From a virus: a stretch of DNA of 64,000 bases. Positions 17,738-25,956 of this stretch are shown piece by piece. The stretch's first letter is position 1, and the number at the start of each line of letters is the position of its first letter. The DNA lies in the IMG/VR virus record IMGVR_UViG_3300022926_000007, positions 17,747 to 81,746 of that record. One strand, 5' to 3'. The notes under the pieces are model-generated. The model had not been told where the DNA came from, did not search any database, and saw nothing but the letters and a program-made list of their open reading frames with translations. The position numbers were made by a program, and so were the translations under genes.

Positions 17738-20347
17738 CTATCCAGCATCCATTGTATTATTAGTGTTATCAAATGTTATGGAAGTTTGATCCATTGTTGA
17801 TTGTGAAATAACACCAACCTGAGCAGGTATAGTAAAATTTGTTTTAAGTTTTCTTCCATCTTCATTGGAAGTCATTAAAAAGATTGCGTTTGAACCGTCT
17901 AAAGATGTTCTAGTTCCTTGAACTTTAATATCATTTAATATTTGAAAAGTAATACCACTACTACTAAAAGAATTGTTTGCAGTAACTCCAAATGCAGTAT
18001 TAGCAAATTTATTTAAAACACCAAATCTTGGTCCAGCGTATGCAAATCCTTGTCTTACATTTACTAAGTCACCCAATGAATTAGATAAATTTCTTCTCAC
18101 TCTACTTACATAATCTATATTTATAGGTTGTGTTTTTAAGGTAACATCTCTTGTTGTTTTATCAAATGGAGTAATAGTACTAGTATCAAAATCTGCTGAT
18201 ACAGCTAATTCAGGATTTGTTCTTAAAGTTGTTCCATCAGTTTCAGTTCCTAATCTTCTTCCTACAATTGTAGAATATAATTTTGTTAAAATATTTCTTA
18301 GAATTTCTGTAATTCCAGAATTAATTCCAGTAATTCTCTTAATTTGTAAATTTAATCTACTTGTTAAATCAACTTGTCCTGTAAAATAAAAACCAGCGGT
18401 GTGCATTGTCTTTTTAAAAGAATTACGCCAACTATTAATTGATTGACCAACTTTTAATACATAAGAAAAGTCCTGATAGTATAAACTATCTTGTATCTTC
18501 ATTGTTTGTTCAGAAACAAATCCATCTTCGTTTAAAAACTTACCGTCTGTATCACCTACAGAAACAATGTTTACGCTAATATTTGCAACATCTAATTTGT
18601 TTAAAACTGAACTACCGCCACTTGAAGATGTTATAGTTTCTTCAATCGAAAAATTACCTGTTACATTTTTAAGTTTTAATAAATTTCTATCACTATCATA
18701 GTTAACTATTGTTCCCGTAGTACCTGAAGAACTACCTGTAACTGTGTCATTTATGTTAAAATTTCCTGTTACTGTAGTTAAAATTAAATTTTGATAAAAA
18801 CTTAAAGTAGGAGGTGATGGAGAATTTTCATAACCTTCTCCTAATTCATTTGTTTTTATTCCTATAATTCTTCCTATTTCAGATCCATAAGTTAATAATT
18901 TTGCACCTACACCAGATGAAGATGTAATCGATACTAGAGGTAAAGAAATATATCCAGAACCAGAATTTGTTATATAAACATCTGTAATATCTCCTACACC
19001 AGTTCCTTCTTCTTGTACTATTTTATTTCCTGAATATGTATCATCACTTGTAGTTTCATCTTCTAATACAATATGATCTTCTGTTGTTGATGTTGAAGTT
19101 TCTTGCGTAAATCCACCATTGACAACTGAAACAAATCCAGATGCATTAACTCCTTGAGTTCCTATATTATTAAAAACTAAATTATCACCCATAGAATAAT
19201 CTAAACCACTGTCATCAACAATTATTTCAGTAATACCTCCAGAACCAATATCATTTATAGAAAATCTAGCACCAGTCCCTCCTCCATTTACAGAAATTAA
19301 ATCTGTATATGAGTAAAGATTACCATCATTAATTGTTGTTTTTGTTCCGGGTATACCTGTAATATTTGCTTTAATAAAATAATCGTCTGTGTCTGAAAAT
19401 GTTCCTCTAATTTCTTCACCTATAGAAAATGTTCCATCATAAGAACCATCATTAATAACAAATTCAGAAATTATTTGATTACCTAAAATAAGTTTTTTTA
19501 CTGATTCAACAATAGCAGTTGCACCTGAAGTTTGGCCTGTAATAGTACGACCTACTAAATTAATTGTATTACCAGTCGTTGATATAGCTCTTAAAACTTT
19601 TTGTGTGTCCCATTGTCCGTCAGAAACACGTAACATTTGTTCTCTAGGATAAAATATTTCAGAATCTTCGTTAAATAGTAATCTAAAAAATAATTCGTGG
19701 CCTCTATTAGTACCTTTTGCTTTATAAAGTGATTTTACATTTTTAATAAGGTTTCTTTTATTAACACCAGCATTTAAATTTTCTGGTAATGTATTTAAAA
19801 ATTCATTTCTAAATTTTGTTAAAAAGTTTGAAATAACTTTATCGGGATCTCTAAAGTTTAATAATTCTTGTATATTAGTTACAGGATTTGGACTGTAGTT
19901 ATTAATAACAGCGCTTGCGTTTGAAGAAGCACCTAATACTGTTTCGCCTATAATAAATTTATCTTGTGCTGAAATAAACAAGCGGCCATTATTTAAATCT
20001 TCAGCAAGAACTGTAGTCGTAGCGCCTGAAGTTTGACCTGTGATAGTTTCACCTCTTGTAAATTTACCAAAGGCTGAACTTTCTAAAATGATTTTATCAC
20101 CAGCGTCTAATTGTGTTCTATCAGAATCAATACGAGAACCATCTAATAACAAAGCATTTGTTTGTGCTGTTTCTGTTTCTAATTGAATACCGTCTGTAGT
20201 TTGTACCGAAGTTACATCTAACTCGGCAGATTCCATAAAAGTGTAATATGTTTTTACAAACTCTAAAAATTTAGGGTGTTGTTCAACAACGAACTCTGGA
20301 GCCTGACTATTAATCAGTTTTGATATTTTGTCTTTAAAAGTTGCCAT
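17738..20347 (-). CDS. 7: Baseplate wedge protein, gp7-like
   Basis: 869 aa (T4 gp7 is 1032 aa). The block LIKNVKSLYKAKGTNRGHEL then FFRLLFNEDSEIFYPRE corresponds to the T4 gp7 segment ARFFESRSYDFYSTKGIEAS...FLFKVLYNEEVEIE. Gene order gp25-gp6-gp7-gp8 supports the call. The N-terminus (SQAPEFVVEQHPKFLEFVKTYYTFME) and the long beta-rich middle differ from T4. It should start wedge assembly with gp10/gp8 equivalents. The ATG overlaps the gp6 stop. Confidence 0.78.
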   Translation of the reverse strand: MATFKDKISKLINSQAPEFVVEQHPKFLEFVKTYYTFMESAELDVTSVQTTDGIQLETETAQTNALLLDGSRIDSDRTQLDAGDKIILESSAFGKFTRGETITGQTSGATTTVLAEDLNNGRLFISAQDKFIIGETVLGASSNASAVINNYSPNPVTNIQELLNFRDPDKVISNFLTKFRNEFLNTLPENLNAGVNKRNLIKNVKSLYKAKGTNRGHELFFRLLFNEDSEIFYPREQMLRVSDGQWDTQKVLRAISTTGNTINLVGRTITGQTSGATAIVESVKKLILGNQIISEFVINDGSYDGTFSIGEEIRGTFSDTDDYFIKANITGIPGTKTTINDGNLYSYTDLISVNGGGTGARFSINDIGSGGITEIIVDDSGLDYSMGDNLVFNNIGTQGVNASGFVSVVNGGFTQETSTSTTEDHIVLEDETTSDDTYSGNKIVQEEGTGVGDITDVYITNSGSGYISLPLVSITSSSGVGAKLLTYGSEIGRIIGIKTNELGEGYENSPSPPTLSFYQNLILTTVTGNFNINDTVTGSSSGTTGTIVNYDSDRNLLKLKNVTGNFSIEETITSSSGGSSVLNKLDVANISVNIVSVGDTDGKFLNEDGFVSEQTMKIQDSLYYQDFSYVLKVGQSINSWRNSFKKTMHTAGFYFTGQVDLTSRLNLQIKRITGINSGITEILRNILTKLYSTIVGRRLGTETDGTTLRTNPELAVSADFDTSTITPFDKTTRDVTLKTQPINIDYVSRVRRNLSNSLGDLVNVRQGFAYAGPRFGVLNKFANTAFGVTANNSFSSSGITFQILNDIKVQGTRTSLDGSNAIFLMTSNEDGRKLKTNFTIPAQVGVISQSTMDQTSITFDNTNNTMDAG

Positions 20348-22203
20348 TAGTAATTAGATGTTACTGTGTAACCTACACCAGCGTCAGCGGAACCTCCAAC
20401 AAAGGTATCTGCCTCTACTGTGATTGTTGAATTTGCTGTATCTATTTCTAAAATCTGATCTCTTACAGGAACAATATCATAAGAAGCAGGCTCAACTGTA
20501 ACCTCTATTACAGACGAAGCAGAACCTCTAATATTTTCTATTGAAGCAATATCTAAAGAGTTAATTGTAATTTGACCTGTTGTATAGTCAACAGTACCTT
20601 GTGTATTATTTACATATGTTCTAATTCCAGAAACAAGATAATATCTTCTTACATTACCTTGTCCATCATCATCAAGGTAATAAACATTTGTTGTATCACC
20701 TGTCACTTTAAATCCTGATGTAGTGATTACACCACCTGTACCAGATTTGTGACCTGTATGTGGATTAAAAATACCGTTTCTGAAATAAATGTCATATCTT
20801 GTGGATGATCCAATAGTCGGTGTAAGAGTTTTTCTAATTTTTAAACTTGTGACATTTGATAAAATACTTGTATCAGCATCATCTATTAAACCTGTAATTT
20901 TTGAATGTCTAAACACACCATCAAATTTTTGTAATGTGTCTTTATTGTAATTTGAAATAGCAGTTAAAACTTCAGACTCTAAAGTGTCAGCTGTTTTGGT
21001 AGTTGCCTTTTCATCATACTTTATGTTTGATGTTAAAAGTATTTTTGTAATTTCTGGATCAACAATTTCTGGTCTTACAGAAGCCACATTGAATTTTTTT
21101 AATTGTGTTACAATAGATTGTTTAGTTGCGTCTGTTAAAGTAGAACCTGAAGCGGCCTTAATAGCAATTTTTACAACACCATAAATTGGCGTTTCATCAT
21201 CTTCGCCACCCCAAGCTGAAACTGATTGAGCATTAGGATACAATTCTTGTACAAGTGTTTCATAATCACCTGTTGTAACTGCTCTATCTTGTCTAGCATA
21301 TTGTAAAGGAGCATTAAATCGAATTGACTCTTTACTTTGTGGTTCAGCACCACCTTGAGCACTTGAAACTGTAGTAATTGTAACGTCTGAAAAAGTTTCA
21401 ATAGCACCTGACAAAGCAAAAGTTGAAGCACCATTAGCTTCAGTTTTATTTGTAACAATATATTCTAATATTACAATATTACCATCACTTAATGCTCGGC
21501 CTATAACACCATCTCCAAAATAAACTTCAAACTTACCATCTTCAACTTCTTGTAAAAAATAAACTCTACTTGTTGAATCTAAACTTGTAAAACCTGTAGC
21601 TAAAGTATATGTCGCTGTTGTTGAATCAGATGATGAGTTTTGAATTTGTACTTTTAAAGTTGTTGTGTCTGCTCTATTACTAGGTATTATAAAACTCTGG
21701 TCAGGATCGGATGTATTAACTGTGTATCTGTAAGTTACTAAAGTACCTTCAAAAACAGGAATATTAGAAAACTGATAAACACCATTTGTGGGCGTTAGTG
21801 TGTGAGAAGCATTAGTAACAAATTGATAAGAAGTATCGTTTACACTTGTTGTAAAAACTGTTCCTTTGGCCATTGTAATGGAATCGCCTGAAGCATTATT
21901 GACTAAAATATTTAATGAAGCTGAAGGAGCTTTTGCTGAAGTAGGAGTGTAACCTAACATCTTTGCTAATGACACAATATTTTTTCGAATGTCGGCACTA
22001 TCTAAGTACATTTCATTTGCTAACATATTAGCATTAAAACCTAGATAATGTGTATTGTAAGCTAATAAATCTAAAAGTATGGAAAAACCTGATCCTTCAA
22101 AATCATAGTCCTGAAATTCTGATTGTGATTGTAAAAATGTTTTTAAATTTTGTTTTACTAAATCAAAATCTAAATCTGAAACTGTTAATTTATTACTTGC
22201 CAT
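20347..22203 (-). CDS. 6: Baseplate wedge protein gp6 (baseplate J-like)
   Basis: 618 aa, close to T4 gp6 (660 aa). The N-terminus DLDFDLVKQNLKTFLQSQSE then FEGSGFSILLDLLAYNTHYL and NMLANEMYLDSADIRKNIVS is the hallmark of gp6/baseplate-J proteins; the central QYARQDRAVTTGDYETLVQ is the second conserved block. gp6 forms the continuous inner ring of the baseplate. It lies directly downstream of gp25 with one base between stop and start. Confidence 0.93.
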   Translation of the reverse strand: MASNKLTVSDLDFDLVKQNLKTFLQSQSEFQDYDFEGSGFSILLDLLAYNTHYLGFNANMLANEMYLDSADIRKNIVSLAKMLGYTPTSAKAPSASLNILVNNASGDSITMAKGTVFTTSVNDTSYQFVTNASHTLTPTNGVYQFSNIPVFEGTLVTYRYTVNTSDPDQSFIIPSNRADTTTLKVQIQNSSSDSTTATYTLATGFTSLDSTSRVYFLQEVEDGKFEVYFGDGVIGRALSDGNIVILEYIVTNKTEANGASTFALSGAIETFSDVTITTVSSAQGGAEPQSKESIRFNAPLQYARQDRAVTTGDYETLVQELYPNAQSVSAWGGEDDETPIYGVVKIAIKAASGSTLTDATKQSIVTQLKKFNVASVRPEIVDPEITKILLTSNIKYDEKATTKTADTLESEVLTAISNYNKDTLQKFDGVFRHSKITGLIDDADTSILSNVTSLKIRKTLTPTIGSSTRYDIYFRNGIFNPHTGHKSGTGGVITTSGFKVTGDTTNVYYLDDDGQGNVRRYYLVSGIRTYVNNTQGTVDYTTGQITINSLDIASIENIRGSASSVIEVTVEPASYDIVPVRDQILEIDTANSTITVEADTFVGGSADAGVGYTVTSNY

Positions 22204-22204
22204 T

Positions 22205-22630
22205 TTATCTTAATCTTTCTAAAAATGTTGTTACAACAACTGGTTCGTTTGTAGCCACTACATAAAAGTAAATAGAAACTTTTAATCTATTTTTATCAGG
22301 TTCATCATCCACAGTTACATTTTGTAATGAAGCTCTAGGTTCATAGTTTTTAATAATTTCTTCAATTTTTCTTTTTAAAAATATACCTGTTATAGGTGTA
22401 AAATTTTCAAAAAGTAGACCTCTAACTCCACTACCCAATTCTGGATGAAAAGGCCTCTCATAAAAATTAGTTTGTATCAAATTTTTAACACTTCTTTTTA
22501 CAGCGTCAACATCTTCAACTTTAGGTATATCATTTGTAACAGGATTTCTTGTAAAGTTTAAATCCAAATCTGAATAGATTTTGTTACTTCTTTTACTCTT
22601 ATTTGTGCTTGAAGCGTCATAACTTGCCAT
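22205..22630 (-). CDS. 25: Baseplate wedge protein gp25
   Basis: 141 aa (T4 gp25, 132 aa). Conserved pieces: YSDLDLNFTRNP near residue 20, VKRSVKNLIQTNFYERPFHP and LGSGVRGLLFENFTP, as in the gp25/lysozyme-like wedge family. It forms the wedge core with gp6 and gp53 and links to the sheath. A TATAAATA late promoter lies immediately upstream, so the gp25-gp6-gp7 run probably starts here. Confidence 0.93.
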   Translation of the reverse strand: MASYDASSTNKSKRSNKIYSDLDLNFTRNPVTNDIPKVEDVDAVKRSVKNLIQTNFYERPFHPELGSGVRGLLFENFTPITGIFLKRKIEEIIKNYEPRASLQNVTVDDEPDKNRLKVSIYFYVVATNEPVVVTTFLERLR

Positions 22631-22638
22631 AGTAGTAA

Positions 22639-22646
22639 TATTTATA
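22639..22646 (-). promoter_or_regulatory. Late promoter TATAAATA
   Basis: Exact TATAAATA on the minus strand 9 bases before the gp25 ATG, between gp25 and the PAAR gene. The distance is short, so the leader would be minimal. Confidence 0.7.
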
Positions 22647-22648
22647 CA

Positions 22649-22936
22649 CTATCCAGCGAAAACATTTGAAGAACCTTCAGCCACACTAGTACAACCAGAT
22701 ATAGCGTCACCAACTCTTCCACAACCTTTACCGTTGATAAAAACAGTAGTTGAACCTACAGCAATAGGTGCTGTATGAGGTGGGCACACAGCTGCTGGTA
22801 ATAAATGTGATGTGTTATTATCACCTTGACGTGAAACAGGAATACTATTTACTCTTACGTTTGGAGATCCTTCAGCTCTTGTCATTCCTGAACAATGAGC
22901 CACATCTGCATCACCTATTCTAGTTACCGCTGGCAC
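22649..22936 (-). CDS. 5.4: PAAR-repeat spike tip protein (gp5.4)
   Basis: 95 aa, the size of T4 gp5.4. It starts MPAVTRIGDADVAHC and has the PAAR pattern of short beta turns with His/Cys (SHLLPAAVCPPHTAPIAVGS, GKGCGRVGDAISGCTSV). PAAR proteins form the metal-binding sharp tip of the membrane-piercing spike on gp5. Its start overlaps the upstream 67-aa gene by 17 bases. Confidence 0.93.
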   Translation of the reverse strand: MPAVTRIGDADVAHCSGMTRAEGSPNVRVNSIPVSRQGDNNTSHLLPAAVCPPHTAPIAVGSTTVFINGKGCGRVGDAISGCTSVAEGSSNVFAG

Positions 22937-23123
22937 GTGTCATTAACTCCTTTAAATAATCATCAAACTTTGACATTTGATTATGTTGTTCTTCGGTATG
23001 TGGTTCAGGTGGATAATCAGGTTTAAATGATATTACGTGTTCAAAACTACTTGGTATATCATTAAACTTATTATATTTCTCTAATTTGCCATTTCTTCTT
23101 ATGACAAACTCACCTGTTAACAT
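22920..23123 (-). CDS. Small conserved-type protein upstream of PAAR
   Basis: 67 aa, unknown. It begins MLTGEFVIRRNGKLEKYNKF and ends in a charged helix. It overlaps the PAAR gene at its 3' end and the 47-aa basic gene at its start (TAATG), so the set from 23666 down is translationally coupled. Confidence 0.65.
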   Translation of the reverse strand: MLTGEFVIRRNGKLEKYNKFNDIPSSFEHVISFKPDYPPEPHTEEQHNQMSKFDDYLKELMTRASGN

Positions 23124-23266
23124 TATTTACCTTGTTTGTTATAAACTTTAAATGAACGTTTTTTATGTTTGTTCATTGAACTTTTTTTAACTTTTTTACT
23201 TGTGCCTTGTGAAGTCTTTTTAGGCATTCTTTCGTGTTTTACAAAACCTTTTGATAATTTCGCCAT
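23123..23266 (-). CDS. Small basic protein
   Basis: 47 aa, about 17 Lys/Arg, no acidic cluster (MAKLSKGFVKHERMPKKTSQ at the N-terminus). Start and stop each overlap neighbours by one base (TAATG), which supports real translation. Unknown role; nucleic-acid or capsid-protein contact is possible from charge alone. Confidence 0.6.
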   Translation of the reverse strand: MAKLSKGFVKHERMPKKTSQGTSKKVKKSSMNKHKKRSFKVYNKQGK

Positions 23267-23472
23267 TATTTACCTAATTTCTTTTTTCTTCCAAGAGGTA
23301 ATTGAATTGAACTTACAACCTTTTTGCCTTTTTTACTAATATACTCAAATCCAACAAGTTGATTTTTAAATTTTTCTTGTATAGACTTTACGGCCTTCTT
23401 AAAACTTGTATTTTCGTTTTTTTCTTCTTGTCCTTTGTCGTTCCAAAATAAGAACTCTCTCATTTTTGCCAT
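23266..23472 (-). CDS. Small basic hypothetical protein
   Basis: 68 aa, basic C-terminus (LPLGRKKKLGK). Family not recognised. It is part of the closely packed set of short genes feeding into the PAAR gene; its stop overlaps the next ATG. Confidence 0.6.
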   Translation of the reverse strand: MAKMREFLFWNDKGQEEKNENTSFKKAVKSIQEKFKNQLVGFEYISKKGKKVVSSIQLPLGRKKKLGK

Positions 23473-23474
23473 TT

Positions 23475-23666
23475 TTATACTCCATTAAACGAATCATAAT
23501 CCATTGAATCGTATGTTACTTCATTTTCATCAAAATCATTATTTTTTTCGTGTCGGCAATAACTACAACACAAAATTTCACCGTTTCCATCATAATTTTT
23601 CATACAATGGCCGCCACAATGGCAATCGTGCCCACAATTTTGACATTTCTGAATTTTTTTTGTCAT
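23475..23666 (-). CDS. Small Cys-rich, probably zinc-binding protein
   Basis: 63 aa. Eight Cys at 8, 11, 15, 17, 21, 33, 34 and 37, plus nearby His, in CQNCGHDCHCGGHC and ILCCSYCRHE, resemble a two-knuckle zinc ribbon. The tail is acidic (FDENEVTYDSMDYDS). It may be a small zinc-ribbon regulator; the function is unknown. A near-consensus late box (GATAAATA) lies just upstream. Confidence 0.65.
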   Translation of the reverse strand: MTKKIQKCQNCGHDCHCGGHCMKNYDGNGEILCCSYCRHEKNNDFDENEVTYDSMDYDSFNGV

Positions 23667-23672
23667 TATTAA

Positions 23673-23680
23673 TATTTATC
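23673..23680 (-). promoter_or_regulatory. Possible late promoter GATAAATA
   Basis: One mismatch from TATAAATA, 7 bases before the Cys-rich small gene on the minus strand. Weaker than the other late boxes. Confidence 0.4.
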
Positions 23681-23890
23681 TTAAAAATTACAGCTTATTT
23701 CTGCTTTCGGTTTTCCGTTTTTTAATAAATCTCTAATTTTTTCTTCGGTATTTTCTTTTTTTTCTTGTGATTCGTCTTTTTTTTGTGATTCTAGCTCAAC
23801 TCCTGGCAAAAAACGACATTTTTCAACATTTTTAACACAGGAAGAGAACAAAATAAGAACAAATAACAAAAAAATGTGATTTTTCTTCAT
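23681..23890 (-). CDS. Small lipoprotein
   Basis: 69 aa. A type II signal peptide is clear: MKKNHIFLLFVLILFSSC with the lipobox Cys at 18. The mature part is a short Lys/Glu-rich helix. Size and layout recall small phage lipoproteins such as Rz1-type spanin outer subunits, but no inner-membrane partner overlaps it here, so this is only a possibility. Confidence 0.6.
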   Translation of the reverse strand: MKKNHIFLLFVLILFSSCVKNVEKCRFLPGVELESQKKDESQEKKENTEEKIRDLLKNGKPKAEISCNF

Positions 23891-23908
23891 TTTTTTTGCT
23901 TTTTTTGC

Positions 23909-23937
23909 TTGACTTTTATGTATTTATCTGGTATATT
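23909..23937 (+). promoter_or_regulatory. Sigma70-type early promoter
   Basis: TTGACT, 17 bases, TATATT. The box region TGGTATATT is shared with the second + strand promoter at 24426. It drives the small + strand operon; expected transcription start is near 23944, upstream of the first RBS. Confidence 0.78.
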
Positions 23938-23973
23938 GGACGAGTAATGACAACAAAAACAAAGGAAAACACA

Positions 23974-24309
23974 ATGTTAAACAAAAAAGAAAAAAACAAA
24001 CACAATATATCATTATCACTTTTAAAATCAATTAAGTATATTGATAAAAATGATTATGATTTAGTTAATAAAGTAACAAAAATGAAAAATGATAGTAATA
24101 AAACTTATTATTTCATTAATTATGATAGTGTTACGCCTTCATATGTTGTGAAAGAAACTATCAGACCTTTCAATAGAACGAAGAAATATATTTCTAGTCA
24201 AAAACCTGTGATGAAAATATCTTCAATCTATAATCAATCTATGTATAGAACAATTGATATACAAAAATATATTGATATTATTAACAAAGAAGAAAAGAAA
24301 GTAGCATAA
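23974..24309 (+). CDS. Small early protein, unknown
   Basis: 111 aa from the chosen ATG. In-frame upstream ATGs exist, but the promoter start near 23944 and the AGGA five bases before 23974 favour this one. Basic and hydrophilic (RTKKYISSQKPVMKISSIYN). Its stop overlaps the next ATG (TAATG). No family recognised. Confidence 0.6.
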   Translation: MLNKKEKNKHNISLSLLKSIKYIDKNDYDLVNKVTKMKNDSNKTYYFINYDSVTPSYVVKETIRPFNRTKKYISSQKPVMKISSIYNQSMYRTIDIQKYIDIINKEEKKVA

Positions 24310-24485
24310 TGACAAATATTTTATCTATTACTACTATTGTTTCATTAATATTAGCTGCTGGCGCCATTGAAGATTGTGGTGGCGCCTGTATTGGAAACGA
24401 AAATTGGACAGCATTTTTTATTTGCTTGACAATTGCTATGATTTGTGGTATACTAACCATATTAACACTTAAAAAAGGAGACTAA
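24309..24485 (+). CDS. Small two-helix membrane protein
   Basis: 58 aa, too short for most gene callers. Residues about 4-20 and 34-53 are hydrophobic helices with a short CGGACIGNENW loop between them. It is coupled to the previous gene. The promoter for the next gene lies within its second half. Confidence 0.6.
   Translation: MTNILSITTIVSLILAAGAIEDCGGACIGNENWTAFFICLTIAMICGILTILTLKKGD
24426..24454 (+). promoter_or_regulatory. Sigma70-type early promoter (near-perfect consensus)
   Basis: TTGACA, 17 bases, TATACT, inside the coding sequence of the 58-aa membrane protein. It shares the TTGCTTGAC and TGGTATA stretches with the promoter at 23909. It would give the next gene its own transcript. 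Confidence 0.78.
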
Positions 24486-24488
24486 ACT

Positions 24489-24851
24489 ATGATAAAAGTA
24501 GAAAAAACAGCAAATACACTAGACGAAGGAATTAAAAACTTAATGGCTGGTGCTAAACAAGACTATGTAAGAATGTCAACAATGGGTGGCAAAGAACTTA
24601 CTGGTTATTCTAAAGAACAAGTTGACAATTGGGATATGAAAACAAGAGTTTCATTCGGTAAAAAGTATATTAAAGTTGTACAAGATACTGGTGTTTTTTG
24701 TTTTATTGCTAAAGAAGACTTTAAACATTTTAAAAAAGGTGATATATTAAAAGCGGCTGGTTGGAATGCTCCTGCTTTAAACTCACCAAGAGGAAATGTA
24801 TTAACAGGTAACTATCCAATTCAATGGACAGGTCCATTATATTTAAAATAA
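24489..24851 (+). CDS. Early protein of unknown function
   Basis: 120 aa. Preceded by AAAGGAG. It has a globular, mixed composition ending GNYPIQWTGPLYLK; CFIAKEDFKHFKKGDILKAA suggests a small beta-barrel. No family is recognised. It is the first gene after the strong internal promoter, so it may be one of the most abundant early products. Confidence 0.65.
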   Translation: MIKVEKTANTLDEGIKNLMAGAKQDYVRMSTMGGKELTGYSKEQVDNWDMKTRVSFGKKYIKVVQDTGVFCFIAKEDFKHFKKGDILKAAGWNAPALNSPRGNVLTGNYPIQWTGPLYLK

Positions 24852-24872
24852 AATAATAAAGGAGAAAACACT

Positions 24873-25112
24873 ATGATGATAGAAACACTAAACAAAATGA
24901 GTATCACTCAATTAAATGATACCAAGGCTATGATTGATGTATTAATCAAGTCTAAAGTTAAAAACGAAATGAAGGTTGGCACAAAGGTGAATGTTGTACA
25001 AAAAACTAAAAAGACGCCTGGTGTAATTACCAAAATTATGAATAGTAAATGTCTGGTTGATTTATCAGGCAGAATCTATAGAGTACCAATGACAATGTTG
25101 GAGGTAGCATAA
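24873..25112 (+). CDS. Small KOW/SH3-like protein
   Basis: 79 aa. After an N-terminal helix, residues about 35-79 (VGTKVNVVQKTKKTPGVITK, then CLVDLSGRIYRVPMTMLE) look like a small SH3/KOW-type barrel, as in translation- or transcription-associated proteins. The RBS leader AAAGGAGAAAACACTATG is identical to that of the gene at 57251-57439. Functional inference is weak. Confidence 0.6.
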   Translation: MMIETLNKMSITQLNDTKAMIDVLIKSKVKNEMKVGTKVNVVQKTKKTPGVITKIMNSKCLVDLSGRIYRVPMTMLEVA

Positions 25113-25384
25113 TGTTGTACGCTGATAAAGTTATGAATACTGATTATTACCAAAAACTAAAAAAGGTTAGTAATAGTATTGCTAAAAAATATAAAGGCCA
25201 CCCTTTAGAGAAAGGAATAGCCAAAGGCATACCAATGAAGTATCTGCCTTTGTTTAAAGAGTTTTCTAAAAAAGTAAAACCTTTAAGAATAAGATATAGA
25301 GGCAATTCAAAACCAGGTTATAGACGGCCAAGGGATTATGTTCATATGGCCTATGCTGATACTTTTGCCATTTATTACAGATGA
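25112..25384 (+). CDS. Small basic protein, unknown
   Basis: 90 aa, strongly basic (KPLRIRYRGNSKPGYRRPRD). Its ATG overlaps the preceding stop by one base and its own stop overlaps the next ATG (ATGA). A nucleic-acid-binding role is possible from charge only. Confidence 0.6.
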   Translation: MLYADKVMNTDYYQKLKKVSNSIAKKYKGHPLEKGIAKGIPMKYLPLFKEFSKKVKPLRIRYRGNSKPGYRRPRDYVHMAYADTFAIYYR

Positions 25385-25551
25385 TAAAATATCAAGTTAC
25401 AAAAGACGGCAAGATTTTAAAAGAGTTTGATAATGATTGGGATGCCGCCATCTTTGCCTGTAATAATGAATACGGACCAGGTATGAAAATATATACAAAC
25501 TCAAAAGAGAAAACAGAAAGTTGGATACACTTTGAATACAAAAAAATATAA
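25381..25551 (+). CDS. Short hypothetical protein
   Basis: 56 aa, coupled by ATGA to the previous gene; contains a compact DNDWDAAIFACNNEYGPGMK core. No family recognised. It overlaps the next gene by 20 bases. Confidence 0.55.
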   Translation: MIKYQVTKDGKILKEFDNDWDAAIFACNNEYGPGMKIYTNSKEKTESWIHFEYKKI

Positions 25552-25771
25552 AATAGATTATTATTTAAAATGGATAGCGACAGGCCTATTAATTATCGGC
25601 GCCGCTCTTAATTCACTTAATATCTATCCATATGGACCTTTAATGAATTTATTAGGTGGCTTTGTATGGTTGGCTGTTTCAGTTATGTGGAAAGAAGCCG
25701 CCTTAATTACAACTAATGTTGTTTTAGCTAGTGTAACTATTATAGGATTAGTTTACACGTATTTCTTTTAA
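25532..25771 (+). CDS. Small membrane protein
   Basis: 79 aa with two or three hydrophobic helices (YYLKWIATGLLIIGAALNSL; GGFVWLAVSVMWKEAALI; TIIGLVYTYFF). Start is TTG inside the previous gene; no other usable start gives the first helix. Its stop abuts the tRNA gene directly. The role is unknown; proteins of this layout occur in marine phages. Confidence 0.6.
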   Translation: MNTKKYKIDYYLKWIATGLLIIGAALNSLNIYPYGPLMNLLGGFVWLAVSVMWKEAALITTNVVLASVTIIGLVYTYFF

Positions 25772-25848
25772 GCAGACGTAGCTCAATTGGTTAGAGCGCT
25801 GGTTTGTGGAACCAGAGGTTGATTGTTCGATTCAATCCGTCTGTACCA
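25772..25848 (+). tRNA. tRNA-His(GTG)
   Basis: Complete cloverleaf: 7-bp acceptor GCAGACG/CGTCTGT (first pair G-T), D arm GCTC/GAGC, anticodon stem CTGGT/ACCAG with loop TTGTGGA (anticodon GTG), T arm GATTG/CAATC with TTCGATT loop, discriminator A73 and encoded CCA. There is no G at -1 (the base is A), unlike most bacterial tRNA-His. It is transcribed at the end of the early + operon. Confidence 0.93.
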
Positions 25849-25874
25849 GTTTCTTTGTTGTTGATTGTTAAAGT

Positions 25875-25930
25875 GAGAGGTGCTTGTGTGTGGAGGTAAG
25901 CACCTCTCTATGAGAGAGCTACGCTCTCTC
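25875..25930. terminator. Twin hairpins after tRNA-His
   Basis: An 11-bp stem GAGAGGTGCTT/AAGCACCTCTC (25875-25885 with 25898-25908), then an 8-bp stem GAGAGAGC/GCTCTCTC (25912-25919 with 25923-25930). Neither has a clear U tract, so they may terminate weakly in either direction or mark the tRNA 3' processing end. They separate convergent units. Confidence 0.5.
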
Positions 25931-25956
25931 GTGGTGTGGTATAGTTATTTATACAC

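Noticed and set aside
25946-25953. TATAAATA on the minus strand next to the tRNA hairpins
   Set aside because: No minus strand gene follows for over 2 kb; it would read antisense through the + operon. Probably chance in AT-rich sequence.
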